Positions 43,019-51,796 of a DNA stretch of 64,000 nucleotides are shown one piece after another (the first letter of the stretch is position 1; every line of letters begins with the position of its first letter). The notes beneath the pieces were generated by a model. The model searched no databases, was not told the DNA's origin, and was given only the letters and a program-made list of their open reading frames with translations. Source of the DNA: Seonamhaeicola sp. ML3 (GTDB lineage Bacteria; Bacteroidota; Bacteroidia; Flavobacteriales; Flavobacteriaceae). A program made the position numbers and the translations under genes. The DNA lies in contig NZ_CP096884.1 of assembly GCF_023273855.1 (NCBI RefSeq), positions 744,001 to 808,000 of the forward strand. Direction: 5' to 3'.

Positions 43019-43990
43019 ATGAGCAACTACTTAGAGACCACAAAAGACGTTTACAAAGAAGCGGCATTAATACCAGATGTTGGACTGTGCTGCACCACTA
43101 ATCCTATTTGGGAATTACCGGGTTTAAAAATCCCGAAAATCATGCAGGAAATGAATTATGGTTGTGGCTCTACGGTACACGCCAGAGATTTATCCAATAA
43201 TCCTAAAATGCTATATGTAGGCGTTGGTGGTGGAATGGAACTTTTACAGTTTTCTTATTTCAATCGTGAAAAAAGTGGTGTAATTGGGATAGATGTGGTC
43301 GATGAAATGTTAGAAGCCTCTAGAAAAAACTTTAAAGAAGCCGAAGCACAAAACCCTTGGTTTAAAAGCGAATTTGTCGACTTAAGAAAAGGAGATGCCT
43401 TAAACCTTCCTGTTGAAGACAATAGCATTGATGTTGCTGCTCAAAATTGTTTGTTCAACATATTTAAGGAAGAAGATTTAAAAAAGGCCATAGCTGAAAT
43501 GTATCGCGTCTTGAAACCTCACGGACGTTTAGTAATGAGCGACCCAACCTGCGAACAACCCATGAGTGAAGCTCTCAGAAATGACGACAGGTTAAGAGCT
43601 TTATGCCTCAGCGGTAGCTTACCCATTAAAGAATACGTTAAGATGCTTACCGATGCTGGCTTTGGTACCATTGAAATTAGAGCGAGAAAACCCTATCGTA
43701 TTTTAAGCCCTAAACATTACGAAACCGAAGAGCTAATCTACATAGAGTCTATTGAAGTAGCTGCGATCAAAGACCCTATGCCCGAAGACGGTCCTTGTAT
43801 CTTTACAGGTAAAGCTGCTATCTATTTTGGTTATGATGATTATGTAGACGACAATGCCGGACATATTCTCTTAAAAAATCAACCTTTAGCTGTTTGCGAC
43901 AAAACAGCTGGTAATCTGGCCGCATTAGGTAGAGACGATATTTTTATTAGTGAATCCACCTTTCATTACGATGGTGGCGGATGTTGTTAA
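43019..43990 (+). CDS. arsM: Arsenite methyltransferase ArsM (arsenosugar type)
   Basis: SAM-dependent methyltransferase producing methylated arsenic for ArsS; 323 residues. SAM motif I is MLYVGVGGGMELLQF with GVIGIDVVDEML shortly after. Candidate arsenic-binding Cys are the pair in GLCCTTNP near residue 23, the Cys in NYGCGST, and the C-terminal pair GGGCC. The N-terminal 60 residues with CCTTNPIWELPGL are typical of the arsenosugar-linked group. A strong terminator follows. It is separated from pnp by the hairpin repeat. Confidence 0.92.
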   Translation: MSNYLETTKDVYKEAALIPDVGLCCTTNPIWELPGLKIPKIMQEMNYGCGSTVHARDLSNNPKMLYVGVGGGMELLQFSYFNREKSGVIGIDVVDEMLEASRKNFKEAEAQNPWFKSEFVDLRKGDALNLPVEDNSIDVAAQNCLFNIFKEEDLKKAIAEMYRVLKPHGRLVMSDPTCEQPMSEALRNDDRLRALCLSGSLPIKEYVKMLTDAGFGTIEIRARKPYRILSPKHYETEELIYIESIEVAAIKDPMPEDGPCIFTGKAAIYFGYDDYVDDNAGHILLKNQPLAVCDKTAGNLAALGRDDIFISESTFHYDGGGCC

Positions 43991-44002
43991 AATACTATAA
44001 AC

Positions 44003-44030
44003 AAAAAGGGCTTTTTTAAGCCCTTTTTTA
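44003..44030 (+). terminator. Rho-independent terminator after arsM
   Basis: AAAAAGGGCTT (44003-44013) and AAGCCCTTTTT (44018-44028) pair perfectly around a 4-base loop, ending in T. It lies 13 bases after the arsM stop. It marks the end of the first arsenosugar transcription unit. Confidence 0.85.
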
Positions 44031-44132
44031 ATTGTTATAATTAAAGTTATTGTAATAGTTGAACTAATTCTTATCACATTAAGTAAGTAATACCCCAATA
44101 CAAAGACTAACCTAACCATTAATCTACAAGTT

Positions 44133-45023
44133 ATGAAAATAGCATATCTCTTTGGTATATGTCTCGTATTAACATCGTGTGTTGGCACAAAAAAAGTTGC
44201 TTCAAACACTTCTCAAAAACCCCAAAATATAGAAAAGAATGGTAATGAGCTTCTGGAAAAAGAGGCATCGCAAACAGTATCTTCAAAAGATTCATTAATT
44301 ATTAGCCAACAAAACCAAACTATTGAAACCTATGAAGAGCCCATAGTAGAACACGAAACGACTTTATACTTCCCAGAAAAAATCAGTCATGATTCTTGGA
44401 ACGGCCTTCTGGCAAAACACGTTTCGGATAAAGGTCATGTTAATTATAAGGGTTTTAAAAAAGATAAAACCAAATTAAACGAATACATCAAACTTCTAGG
44501 AAATAATCTCCCAAACAGCGAATGGCCCAAAACCCAGAAATTAGCATACTGGATAAATGCCTACAACGCTTTTACCATCGATTTAATTCTGAGACATTAT
44601 CCTCTAGAAAGTATAAAAGACATTAAAAACCCATGGAAACAACGGTATTGGAAATTAGGCAACAAATGGTACAATTTAGATGAAATTGAGCATGAAATTT
44701 TACGCAAAATGGATGAGCCCAGAATTCATTTTGCTATAAATTGCGCTTCTATATCTTGTCCTATTCTCCTAAACCAGGCTTATACTCCAGAATCTCTCGA
44801 AGAACAACTCACCACCATGACGAGGCGTTTTATTGCCGACAGTACTAAAAACGACCTTTCCAAAGACCCTATAGAGCTATCAAAAATATTTAAATGGTTT
44901 TCAAAAGACTTTCAAAATGGAGATAGCACATTGGTTGAGTTCTTGAACACATATTCAGACAACACCATATACAGCTCTACAAAAAGAACTTTTAAAGATT
45001 ACAACTGGAACTTAAATGAATAA
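44133..45023 (+). CDS. DUF547 lipoprotein in the arsenosugar locus
   Basis: Envelope lipoprotein of 296 residues: MKIAYLFGICLVLTSCVG ends in lipobox LTSC. After a Ser/Gln/Glu-rich linker (about 20-75) comes a DUF547 domain with LAYWINAYNAFTIDLIL, LDEIEHEILRKM and IHFAINCASISCPIL (conserved His and two Cys). DUF547 has no settled biochemistry; the His/Cys pattern resembles a papain-like active site, but that is only a guess. Its last eight bases overlap the next glycosyltransferase, and the arsM terminator separates it from the earlier genes. A second DUF547 gene sits at 52793-53503. Confidence 0.85.
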   Translation: MKIAYLFGICLVLTSCVGTKKVASNTSQKPQNIEKNGNELLEKEASQTVSSKDSLIISQQNQTIETYEEPIVEHETTLYFPEKISHDSWNGLLAKHVSDKGHVNYKGFKKDKTKLNEYIKLLGNNLPNSEWPKTQKLAYWINAYNAFTIDLILRHYPLESIKDIKNPWKQRYWKLGNKWYNLDEIEHEILRKMDEPRIHFAINCASISCPILLNQAYTPESLEEQLTTMTRRFIADSTKNDLSKDPIELSKIFKWFSKDFQNGDSTLVEFLNTYSDNTIYSSTKRTFKDYNWNLNE

Positions 45024-45717
45024 GATTTCTATCATTATACCTACTTTAAATGAAGAAGACCATATTGAGACTCTTCTCGAACACCTAATCGCTAATACTT
45101 CTAAAAGAAACATTAAAGAGATTATTGTTGTAGATGGTGGCAGCAACGACAACACAGTTGCGTTAGCTAGGTCGTTCAAGGAAGCCACGCTCATAAACTC
45201 ACCAAGAGGGCGAGCGAAACAGATGAATCTTGGCGCAAGACAAGCTTCTGGGAGTGTTCTGTATTTTTTACACGCAGACTCTTTGCCTCCAAAACACTTC
45301 GATACCTTAATACTCAATGAAATTGACAAAGGGAATCTCGCAGGGTGTTTTAAAATGAAATTTAACACTAATCACTGGTGGCTTAAACTAGCGGGATGGT
45401 TCACTCAATTTTCTTGGAGAATTGCACGAGGAGGCGACCAAAGTCAGTTTATAACAACAGCGCTATTCAACAGTATAGGTGGATTTAATGAAGATTTTAA
45501 AATCTACGAAGACAACGACCTTATTGCTAAATTGTATAAACGAAAACAATTTGTAGTTATTCAGGAATGGCTAATCACCTCATCTAGACGCTACAAAACT
45601 AGGGGTATGTGTAAATTACAATATCATTATTGGAATATTCACTTGAGAAGACTACTGGGTGCAGACGCCCAAACGTTAAATAAATACTACTTAAAGTACG
45701 TTCTTGTTAAAAAATGA
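45016..45717 (+). CDS. Arsenosugar biosynthesis glycosyltransferase, TIGR04283 type
   Basis: Family-2 glycosyltransferase, 233 residues. The GT-A start is ISIIIPTLNEEDHIETLL, the nucleotide-sugar Asp lies in EIIVVDGGSNDNT, and the second Asp in LYFLHADSLPPKHF (a DxD-like HADS). IARGGDQSQFI and GGFNEDFKIYEDNDL are family blocks. TIGR04283 proteins accompany ArsS/ArsM and are proposed to transfer a sugar to the arsenic intermediate. It is coupled by an eight-base overlap with the DUF547 lipoprotein gene. Confidence 0.9.
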   Translation: MNKISIIIPTLNEEDHIETLLEHLIANTSKRNIKEIIVVDGGSNDNTVALARSFKEATLINSPRGRAKQMNLGARQASGSVLYFLHADSLPPKHFDTLILNEIDKGNLAGCFKMKFNTNHWWLKLAGWFTQFSWRIARGGDQSQFITTALFNSIGGFNEDFKIYEDNDLIAKLYKRKQFVVIQEWLITSSRRYKTRGMCKLQYHYWNIHLRRLLGADAQTLNKYYLKYVLVKK

Positions 45718-45794
45718 TAAAACTGTTGTAACAAAAAGTTAATTAATCGGTCGTGTTTTTGTAATGATTTATTTTCATCGTCAAATCAAAAAAC

Positions 45795-47321
45795 ATGAAA
45801 TCAATTTTAGTCACAATCGTTTGCATTATTACAGCAACGTATTCCTTTTCTCAACAATCCATTAGTGCCAAAATAACAGATTCCACTACACGCAAACCTA
45901 TTCCATTTGCAACGATTAGCTACGGAAAAAAATCTGGTGTAATCAGTAATTCCAATGGGGACTTTCAAATGTATTTAAAAAATCTTCCCTCGAAAGAAGA
46001 TTCACTTTCTATAAGCTGTCTTGGCTACAACACTAAACAGATACCCGCTTTACATTTTAGAGATAGTATTATTTTGCTAAGTCCGAAATCCATCGAGCTA
46101 GATGAAGTTCTGGTTTCTAACAAAAACTATAGTGCAGAGGAAATAATTGAAAAAGCACACGAAAATCTCTCTGCGAATTATCATTTTAACTACAACAAAA
46201 GTAAATTGTTCTATCGCGAATCTTATTTTAATCACATAACCAAAAACAGTATTAAAGTAAAAGAAAGTACTATCCCAGAATTTAACCAGCAATTTATGGA
46301 TAGCATCATGGCTATTATGCCCAAAGAAGCAGACGATTATACCGAACTATTGGGTACACTTTACACAAAGACCAACCCAGAAGAAAAACATAAACTAGAC
46401 ATTATAAAGGCATCTCATTTGTACGACAAGAAAAAAGAAGTTTCTTTTGATGGACTTGAAGAACGTTTCAATACCATATTCAGAAAACACGTAAAAAGAG
46501 ATTCTTATTTTAAGATAAAGTCAGGTATTTTTGGAACAAAGGAAGATATAGATTCATCTCTGTTTGATAGTGCAGATGCCAAAAAGGAAAAAGAAAAAAC
46601 AGATGCGTTTGTAGAAGAACAGAGAAAAAAAGAAGAAAAACGTAAAAAGAACTTTTTGAAGCACAGAAAAAACACCATTGCCCGCCTAGAAAAAAGCAGT
46701 TTTATTTTTGAGGATTCTCATCTAAATTTTCTGGACAAACCCAACAAATACAAGTTCGAGATTTTAGATTATATGTTCTTAAACGGTGATTTTGTTTACA
46801 AGATAAGTTACGAGCCAAAACGCAGTGCAGATTATAAAGGCACACTATATATTAGCACCGATAATTTTGCTATTGTTAGGGTAGATTTCCAAAATGTAAA
46901 AGCTCTAAAAAACTTTAAACTTTTGGGTATTTCGTATCAAGAAAAGCTCCACAAAGGTACCTTTATTTATGCCAAGAACGAAGAAACAAATATCTACACC
47001 TTAAAATACGCTGAATCGGAAACCGGAAATGATTTCGGGATAAAAAGGCCTTTAAAGGTTATAGAGAAAAACAAAAACGTAAGGGGTAGGCGTAAACAGA
47101 ACGAGCTATCTACAGATTTACATTTTGTAATGTCTAACGTTACTAAAAAAGAGCTTGTAGTATTCGAAAGCAGTGCAACAACAAGCAATGACTATGATGC
47201 CTTTCAAGAAAAACCCAACGTTATTCCAACCTATTTACCTGCTTACGACCCTACATTTTGGGAAGGCTACAATGTCATAGAACCTAATCAGGCCATTAGA
47301 GATTTTAAGAGTATTGAGTAA
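45795..47321 (+). CDS. Exported protein with carboxypeptidase regulatory-like domain
   Basis: 508 residues with a signal peptide (MKSILVTIVCIITATYSFSQ). Residues about 22-105 are a CarboxypepD_reg-like beta-sandwich: ISAKITDSTTRKPIPFATIS, NSNGDFQMYL, LSISCLGYNTKQI and ELDEVLVSNK. Usually this domain precedes a TonB receptor barrel, but here a Lys/Glu-rich middle (KEKEKTDAFVEEQRKKEEKRKK, split: KEKEKTDAF then EEQRKKEEK, about 270-300) and a beta-rich C-terminal half follow, with no plug domain. Known proteins of this layout have no proven function. It starts 77 bases after the glycosyltransferase. Confidence 0.75.
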   Translation: MKSILVTIVCIITATYSFSQQSISAKITDSTTRKPIPFATISYGKKSGVISNSNGDFQMYLKNLPSKEDSLSISCLGYNTKQIPALHFRDSIILLSPKSIELDEVLVSNKNYSAEEIIEKAHENLSANYHFNYNKSKLFYRESYFNHITKNSIKVKESTIPEFNQQFMDSIMAIMPKEADDYTELLGTLYTKTNPEEKHKLDIIKASHLYDKKKEVSFDGLEERFNTIFRKHVKRDSYFKIKSGIFGTKEDIDSSLFDSADAKKEKEKTDAFVEEQRKKEEKRKKNFLKHRKNTIARLEKSSFIFEDSHLNFLDKPNKYKFEILDYMFLNGDFVYKISYEPKRSADYKGTLYISTDNFAIVRVDFQNVKALKNFKLLGISYQEKLHKGTFIYAKNEETNIYTLKYAESETGNDFGIKRPLKVIEKNKNVRGRRKQNELSTDLHFVMSNVTKKELVVFESSATTSNDYDAFQEKPNVIPTYLPAYDPTFWEGYNVIEPNQAIRDFKSIE

Positions 47322-47390
47322 ATAAACCCTAAGTTATTTCTTTGTTTTCGGAAGAGTTGACCACAATACATTTATCTAAAAGCAGTTTTT

Positions 47391-47468
47391 GTCAACCTGA
47401 ACTCGTTTCAGGTTCTCTTAAACTAGAAAAATGCAGTTGAGATTCTGAAATAAATTCAGAATGACAGC
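47391..47468. repeat. REP-like inverted repeat at 47.4 kb
   Basis: GTCAACCTGAACTCG ... GGTTCTC (47391-47417) and GAGATTCTGAAAT ... AGAATGAC (47440-47464) are inverted relatives. The right arm contains CTGAAATAAATTCAG, identical to 35721-35735. The element sits in the gap between two convergent genes, 70 bases after one and five before the other. Confidence 0.75.
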
Positions 47469-47473
47469 GTAAC

Positions 47474-48205
47474 TTATTTATTCCGTCCCGTTTCATTTGG
47501 ATAAAGCGATGGCAGATTATCACTCTGCCAAAACTCTTTGGTATCAATATTCATAGCGCACACTTTTCCTTTAAAAGCGGCTCCAGTATCAATATTCCAA
47601 ACGTTTACTGCATTCATAGGGACTGCAGAATTAAAATTTGTAGTTGGTGTATGGCCTATGTAAATTTCGTTGTAGTGCTTTAATCGCTTTGGGTATAACT
47701 CTGAGTTTTTTTCGATACGCTTATCCATAGTTAAAGCCATTTCCCAAAGTGTTCTGTCAAAATAAAGCGTTTGTTGAAAAACTTCCCTTTCAACACCATG
47801 CATTGAGGTGAAACCAGCATGCAAGAACAAACGGTTTTGGTCATCGATATGATACATTAGCATGCTTTCAAAAAAGGCCAAGTGACTTGCTTTATCGGCA
47901 TTAGAAAACCCCTCATAACTTTCCATAGTTTCTTTACCGCCATGCATGTACCATGTTGGGTGTACCTCGCCACTCCTTAACCATTCTTCTGCCCAAACAT
48001 CGTGGTTTCCTTTAATAAAAGTACAATCAATAGTTTTAGACAACTCCATTAAAAACTGAATGACCTGAGCAGCTTCGCTCCAACCATCTACATAATCGCC
48101 AACAAAAATTAATTTGTCATTGTCTTTAACCTCAACCTTATTTAAAACTTGAACTAAGGCCTTTAAACCGCCGTGGATATCACCAATTGCTATTGTACGC
48201 GTCAT
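47474..48205 (-). CDS. Metallophosphoesterase (Ser/Thr phosphatase-like)
   Basis: Calcineurin-like phosphoesterase of about 243 residues. Metal-binding motifs occur in order: GDIHGGLKAL (residues 8-17), GDYVDGW, KGNHDVWAEEW, then the His of LFLHAGFT and GHTPTTNF near residue 195. The overall pattern is that of diadenosine-tetraphosphatase/PrpE-type enzymes, cytoplasmic with no signal peptide. The chosen start is the ATG at 48205; a TTG three bases earlier is in frame. The substrate is unknown. It convergently faces the carboxypeptidase-regulatory gene across a repeat. Confidence 0.85.
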   Translation of the reverse strand: MTRTIAIGDIHGGLKALVQVLNKVEVKDNDKLIFVGDYVDGWSEAAQVIQFLMELSKTIDCTFIKGNHDVWAEEWLRSGEVHPTWYMHGGKETMESYEGFSNADKASHLAFFESMLMYHIDDQNRLFLHAGFTSMHGVEREVFQQTLYFDRTLWEMALTMDKRIEKNSELYPKRLKHYNEIYIGHTPTTNFNSAVPMNAVNVWNIDTGAAFKGKVCAMNIDTKEFWQSDNLPSLYPNETGRNK

Positions 48206-48286
48206 CAAAAAAATAATTTTGTGCTAAACTAAAACGGAATATTAGAATAGAAAAGGATTTGCAAGTTAAGTTTAACATAAAAAAGT

Positions 48287-48760
48287 CTACGCTCTTCCGT
48301 TGGGCAAAATTGTACTCACAGAATTTCCTTTGATACTGAACCCTAACCTAAAGTAACAATTTCCACCATCTCTAACTGCATACCATTCATTCAGGGACCA
48401 CCATTCGTCTTCATCACTGTCAAAACAATAGGCATATACGAGAACACACCGCTCGTTTTGATTATTCAAAAAAGGAATAATAAAAAACCTGTAATCGTTG
48501 ATATCAATTTTATCATCATAAACAACTTTCTCGTTATATTGCTTAATGCTAATAAGTAATTTATTTTCAATTATAATTATATCATTTTCTTCTAATTTCG
48601 AAGGTGTTTTATTTTGTCCGAAGGAGCTATCTAAGATTATAGATTCCCTCCTCTCAGAAACAGCTTCTTTTAAATCTATTACCCTATACCGAAATCTATC
48701 CTCCCCTTTACAAGTATTCAAAAGAATAAAACCTATTAGTATAAAACTTAACTTTTTCAC
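48287..48760 (-). CDS. Hypothetical lipoprotein
   Basis: 157 residues, not recognised. MKKLSFILIGFILLNTCKG is a lipoprotein signal with lipobox LNTC. The mature part is acidic with a cluster DSDEDEWWSLNEWYAVRDGG near residues 113-132 and ends GNSVSTILPNGRA. It follows the barrel protein gene by 12 bases on the same strand and may be co-transcribed with it. Confidence 0.6.
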   Translation of the reverse strand: MKKLSFILIGFILLNTCKGEDRFRYRVIDLKEAVSERRESIILDSSFGQNKTPSKLEENDIIIIENKLLISIKQYNEKVVYDDKIDINDYRFFIIPFLNNQNERCVLVYAYCFDSDEDEWWSLNEWYAVRDGGNCYFRLGFSIKGNSVSTILPNGRA

Positions 48761-48772
48761 CCTAAATAAAAC

Positions 48773-50029
48773 TTAAAAATACTGCCCAATACCAAACACA
48801 AAACCTTTGGTGGCATTTTCAGAAATACCGTAACCATAATCTATTCTAAAAATAGCATTGTATATTTTTTTGTTTATAAAACGAAGCCCCAAACCGGGAT
48901 ATATCTTTACATTATCTGCCCTACTAAAATCCCCGAAATCCCCTCCCGGATTGCGCCATGTACCCGCATCTATAAAAGCATTACCTTGTAAAACAAACCA
49001 ATCCTTCTCGTAAAGGGTATGTCTGTACTCAGAATTTAGAACAATAACCCCTGTTCCTCTATCGATGGTATTTCCAACGCCTCTAATATTCAAGTTGTTA
49101 TCTACAGAAAAAGGAGCAAAGGGCGTATCGTCGTTAGAGGACAAGCCCATTCGTAATCTATTAGCCCAATTTCCTTTATCTCCTACCCTCGCAAAATAGA
49201 AGAAATCGTTCCACCCTATAAAAAAATCGGGGAGTGCCGCATTGGTAGATGTTACGTATTGAAAATTAAACGTACTTCTAAACCCAGAAACATATTGATA
49301 ATCGTAGTTTAGATTATTATGCTCGTAAATACCTTTAACCAACCATTTGTGTACATTAAGTTCTGGTCTGTTGTTGATGTTTTCTCCTCTGTAGCGATAA
49401 TCTTCGGTAAAATAGTTTACCCCCAACTCTAATCTGTTATGAAAATCGAAGCGATAAAGTCCCAGAACCTCATAGCTTTTATTGTTGTAGCGGTATTGCG
49501 CTGTTTCACCTTCAAAGAAAACAGGTTCTAAGGTTGTTAAATCTTGGTAATTTACGGCCAACCCCAAATGCTTAGAAAATAAAAAAGGCGCCCTAAAGTT
49601 AAGCGCATGAGAATCAAAAACATCTTTTTGATAAAACCCACCAAAAATAATATTCCTACCCAGGGCATTAAACTCGTAAAGCCCTAGCCTATATGCAAAT
49701 TCGTCGTTATCTGTAGTATAAAAATTAACAGATGGAATTAATGTAAAATTCTCTTCAATGTTGTAGAAAATATTGTAACCACCATCTTCCGAAGGAAACA
49801 CTTGGTAATACGCATGAGAAACAGAAGGTAATCGCTTTATGAGCTTAATATCTTCTTCAATTTTTAAGGAATCTAAAGCATCGCCAGATTTTAGAGAAGC
49901 CAATTTCTTTATGAAGGATGATTTTATTTTCTTGTTTCCTTGAACTTTAAGATCTGATATGCGCTTTTGCTGTGCTCCTACCGAGAAAAAAGCAAACAGC
50001 AACATGCATAGCAACAATTTTATTTTCAT
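48773..50029 (-). CDS. BamA/TamA-like outer-membrane protein
   Basis: Outer-membrane beta-barrel of about 418 residues. A signal peptide (MKIKLLLCMLLFAFFSVGAQ, start at 50029) precedes a single POTRA-like domain (ISDLKVQGNKKIKSSFIKKL ... ALDSLKIEEDI). The barrel of the surface antigen/Omp85 type follows: NIRGVGNTIDRGTGVIVLNSEYR corresponds to the conserved lid motif region, and the protein ends FVFGIGQYF with a terminal Phe. The start codon shares a base with the preceding gene's stop (TAATG). Bacterial relatives include small patatin-less Omp85 barrels; cargo is unknown. Confidence 0.78.
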   Translation of the reverse strand: MKIKLLLCMLLFAFFSVGAQQKRISDLKVQGNKKIKSSFIKKLASLKSGDALDSLKIEEDIKLIKRLPSVSHAYYQVFPSEDGGYNIFYNIEENFTLIPSVNFYTTDNDEFAYRLGLYEFNALGRNIIFGGFYQKDVFDSHALNFRAPFLFSKHLGLAVNYQDLTTLEPVFFEGETAQYRYNNKSYEVLGLYRFDFHNRLELGVNYFTEDYRYRGENINNRPELNVHKWLVKGIYEHNNLNYDYQYVSGFRSTFNFQYVTSTNAALPDFFIGWNDFFYFARVGDKGNWANRLRMGLSSNDDTPFAPFSVDNNLNIRGVGNTIDRGTGVIVLNSEYRHTLYEKDWFVLQGNAFIDAGTWRNPGGDFGDFSRADNVKIYPGLGLRFINKKIYNAIFRIDYGYGISENATKGFVFGIGQYF

Positions 50030-50775
50030 TATTCGACTGTAAAAGGTGAAACAATGACATGGTTTACCCAATTATCCAGACTCACGTCCATGAGTGTAAA
50101 GATATAAGTTTCTCCCTTAACTAAGTCTGGTGGTGTCCTTGGAGTTACATTCAAAACGACATTATCCAGATTATAATATTGAAAATGGTTGTCCTGTGTA
50201 TAAGTCCCAGATAGTAGTTCAAGTGCTTCTGTTGCCAAAACCTGAAAAAAGATAGCATTATTTTCTTCTGAAAGTGTACTCCAAGAAAAACGTGGCATCA
50301 ACGTATTAGACTGGTCTATTGTTAAATCTGAAGTCCAAATTGTTGGCTGAAATGCCATTTTCATTCTAATAGGAGTAGAAATTTCTGTTTTACCTTCCTT
50401 CTCAAAAATCACTACTGTCCATTTACAATCAGAACGCAACTTAAATACCTTTAAAGCACCCTGAAAGAAAGGTTCTGAATTAAGAGGAACAAATTGGTAG
50501 GTAGAAAAATCATCTCCGTCGTCTGCCCAAGATTGATACAGTCTAAAATCTGCCGACCCTTCTTCTGGGTAGAAATAAACATTATTGATGTCTAACTTTT
50601 CGTTGTCACTGGCAGCACAAGCGATTACTTGGTTATTCACAAAAGTTTTATCTGCAATAAAATCTGCTAAAATAGTTTCATTATCAAAAGCTATAAGTGC
50701 ACTATCGTCTTCCAGACAGGAAACCAATATTAAAAACGACACTAAAGTCAACAACAACTTCTTTATTCTAATCAT
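50029..50775 (-). CDS. Hypothetical lipoprotein
   Basis: 248 residues, not recognised. MIRIKKLLLTLVSFLILVSCLE is a lipoprotein signal with lipobox LVSC. The mature part is beta-rich with Trp/Asp content (SWADDGDDFSTYQFVPL) and a conserved-looking Cys pair (IACAASDN and RSDCKWTVV). Its stop and the barrel gene's ATG overlap by a base, and its own start overlaps the glycosidase gene by eight. So the three are one translation-coupled unit, suggesting a joint envelope role. Confidence 0.65.
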   Translation of the reverse strand: MIRIKKLLLTLVSFLILVSCLEDDSALIAFDNETILADFIADKTFVNNQVIACAASDNEKLDINNVYFYPEEGSADFRLYQSWADDGDDFSTYQFVPLNSEPFFQGALKVFKLRSDCKWTVVIFEKEGKTEISTPIRMKMAFQPTIWTSDLTIDQSNTLMPRFSWSTLSEENNAIFFQVLATEALELLSGTYTQDNHFQYYNLDNVVLNVTPRTPPDLVKGETYIFTLMDVSLDNWVNHVIVSPFTVE

Positions 50776-51760
50776 AATATTTTTTTATCAGGGCTTCTGT
50801 AGGTTTGTTTTGTGGTGTAAACCTTGAATTATTTTCACCTCCGGCCGTTTCGTGGTTATGAAACCATTTCCATACAAAACCACCAGCAAACCATTCCTCT
50901 TTCCAAAAAGTTTCAAACAAGGCTTCTGTGGCATTATACTGAGCTTTTAGGTTTACCTCTGTCATGGACCTATCGCTTCGCCATGGTTCTTTACCCGCAA
51001 AATCTACACTTCGGTATCCAAATTCTGTAAACAATATAGGTTTACCATAGTTTTCAAAATTCTTTTTAATAGAAATTAAGTGCGGTTTCCAACCTTTCAA
51101 ACATTCTTCTAGTGTTGGCGTTTTACTATTACTAACCGGAAAATAGGCATCTATCCCAACGAAATCTAGTGCGCCCCAAAAAGGAGTACGTTTAAACTCG
51201 TCCCAATTCGCTGCATAAGTAAGTTTTCCGTTGTAAATGGCTTTTATTTTTTTAATTAAATCGAACCAATAAGCAGGCCTATTAGCAATAAATCGCTCCA
51301 ACTCGGTGCCTATGCAGAGTATGTCGACATTTAATTGCTGCCCTAACATAGCATAGTCCAAAATAAATTTAGAATACGAATCTTCAAGTTGTTTCCAATC
51401 GGTTTCATTTTGCATTTCAATAAATCCTGTAAACTCACCTCGCCAAACCCAAATTTGAGGTTTCAACATTATTTTAAGGTGCTGTTTCCGTAACTCTGCC
51501 ACATATTGCTTTACCCCTTGAGCCGTTTCACCAAACCATTGGCGCTGTGTGTTGTAGACTATTTCTGGGTGTTTTAAATCTCTTATAAATCCAAAAGGCA
51601 TAACTGCCGCATAATTGACATTTATTGCAGTTACCGGTTTTACATGTGCAGTAGTTATTTTTGCTCTCGATGCTACAAAACTTACCCCATTTATTTTTTG
51701 AGTTTGTGCATTACAGGAACAACATAAGCACACAAAAAAAAGGAGTTTAAAATGCTTCAT
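50768..51760 (-). CDS. GH113-like glycoside hydrolase
   Basis: TIM-barrel glycosidase of 330 residues with an N-terminal export signal, MKHFKLLFFVCLCCSCNAQ, which may be a lipobox (CCSC). Probable catalytic acids are the Glu in CIGTELERF and the Glu in LFTEFGYRS, both at strand ends as in clan GH-A. WVWRGEFTGF and the final FVWKWFHNHETAGG also fit. The best match from memory is GH113 (beta-mannanase-type), but substrate cannot be set by sequence. Overlaps the following lipoprotein gene by eight bases. Confidence 0.75.
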   Translation of the reverse strand: MKHFKLLFFVCLCCSCNAQTQKINGVSFVASRAKITTAHVKPVTAINVNYAAVMPFGFIRDLKHPEIVYNTQRQWFGETAQGVKQYVAELRKQHLKIMLKPQIWVWRGEFTGFIEMQNETDWKQLEDSYSKFILDYAMLGQQLNVDILCIGTELERFIANRPAYWFDLIKKIKAIYNGKLTYAANWDEFKRTPFWGALDFVGIDAYFPVSNSKTPTLEECLKGWKPHLISIKKNFENYGKPILFTEFGYRSVDFAGKEPWRSDRSMTEVNLKAQYNATEALFETFWKEEWFAGGFVWKWFHNHETAGGENNSRFTPQNKPTEALIKKYYD

Positions 51761-51796
51761 ACCTTAGCTTTTAAACTCCTAATTTAGTGTTTATTG

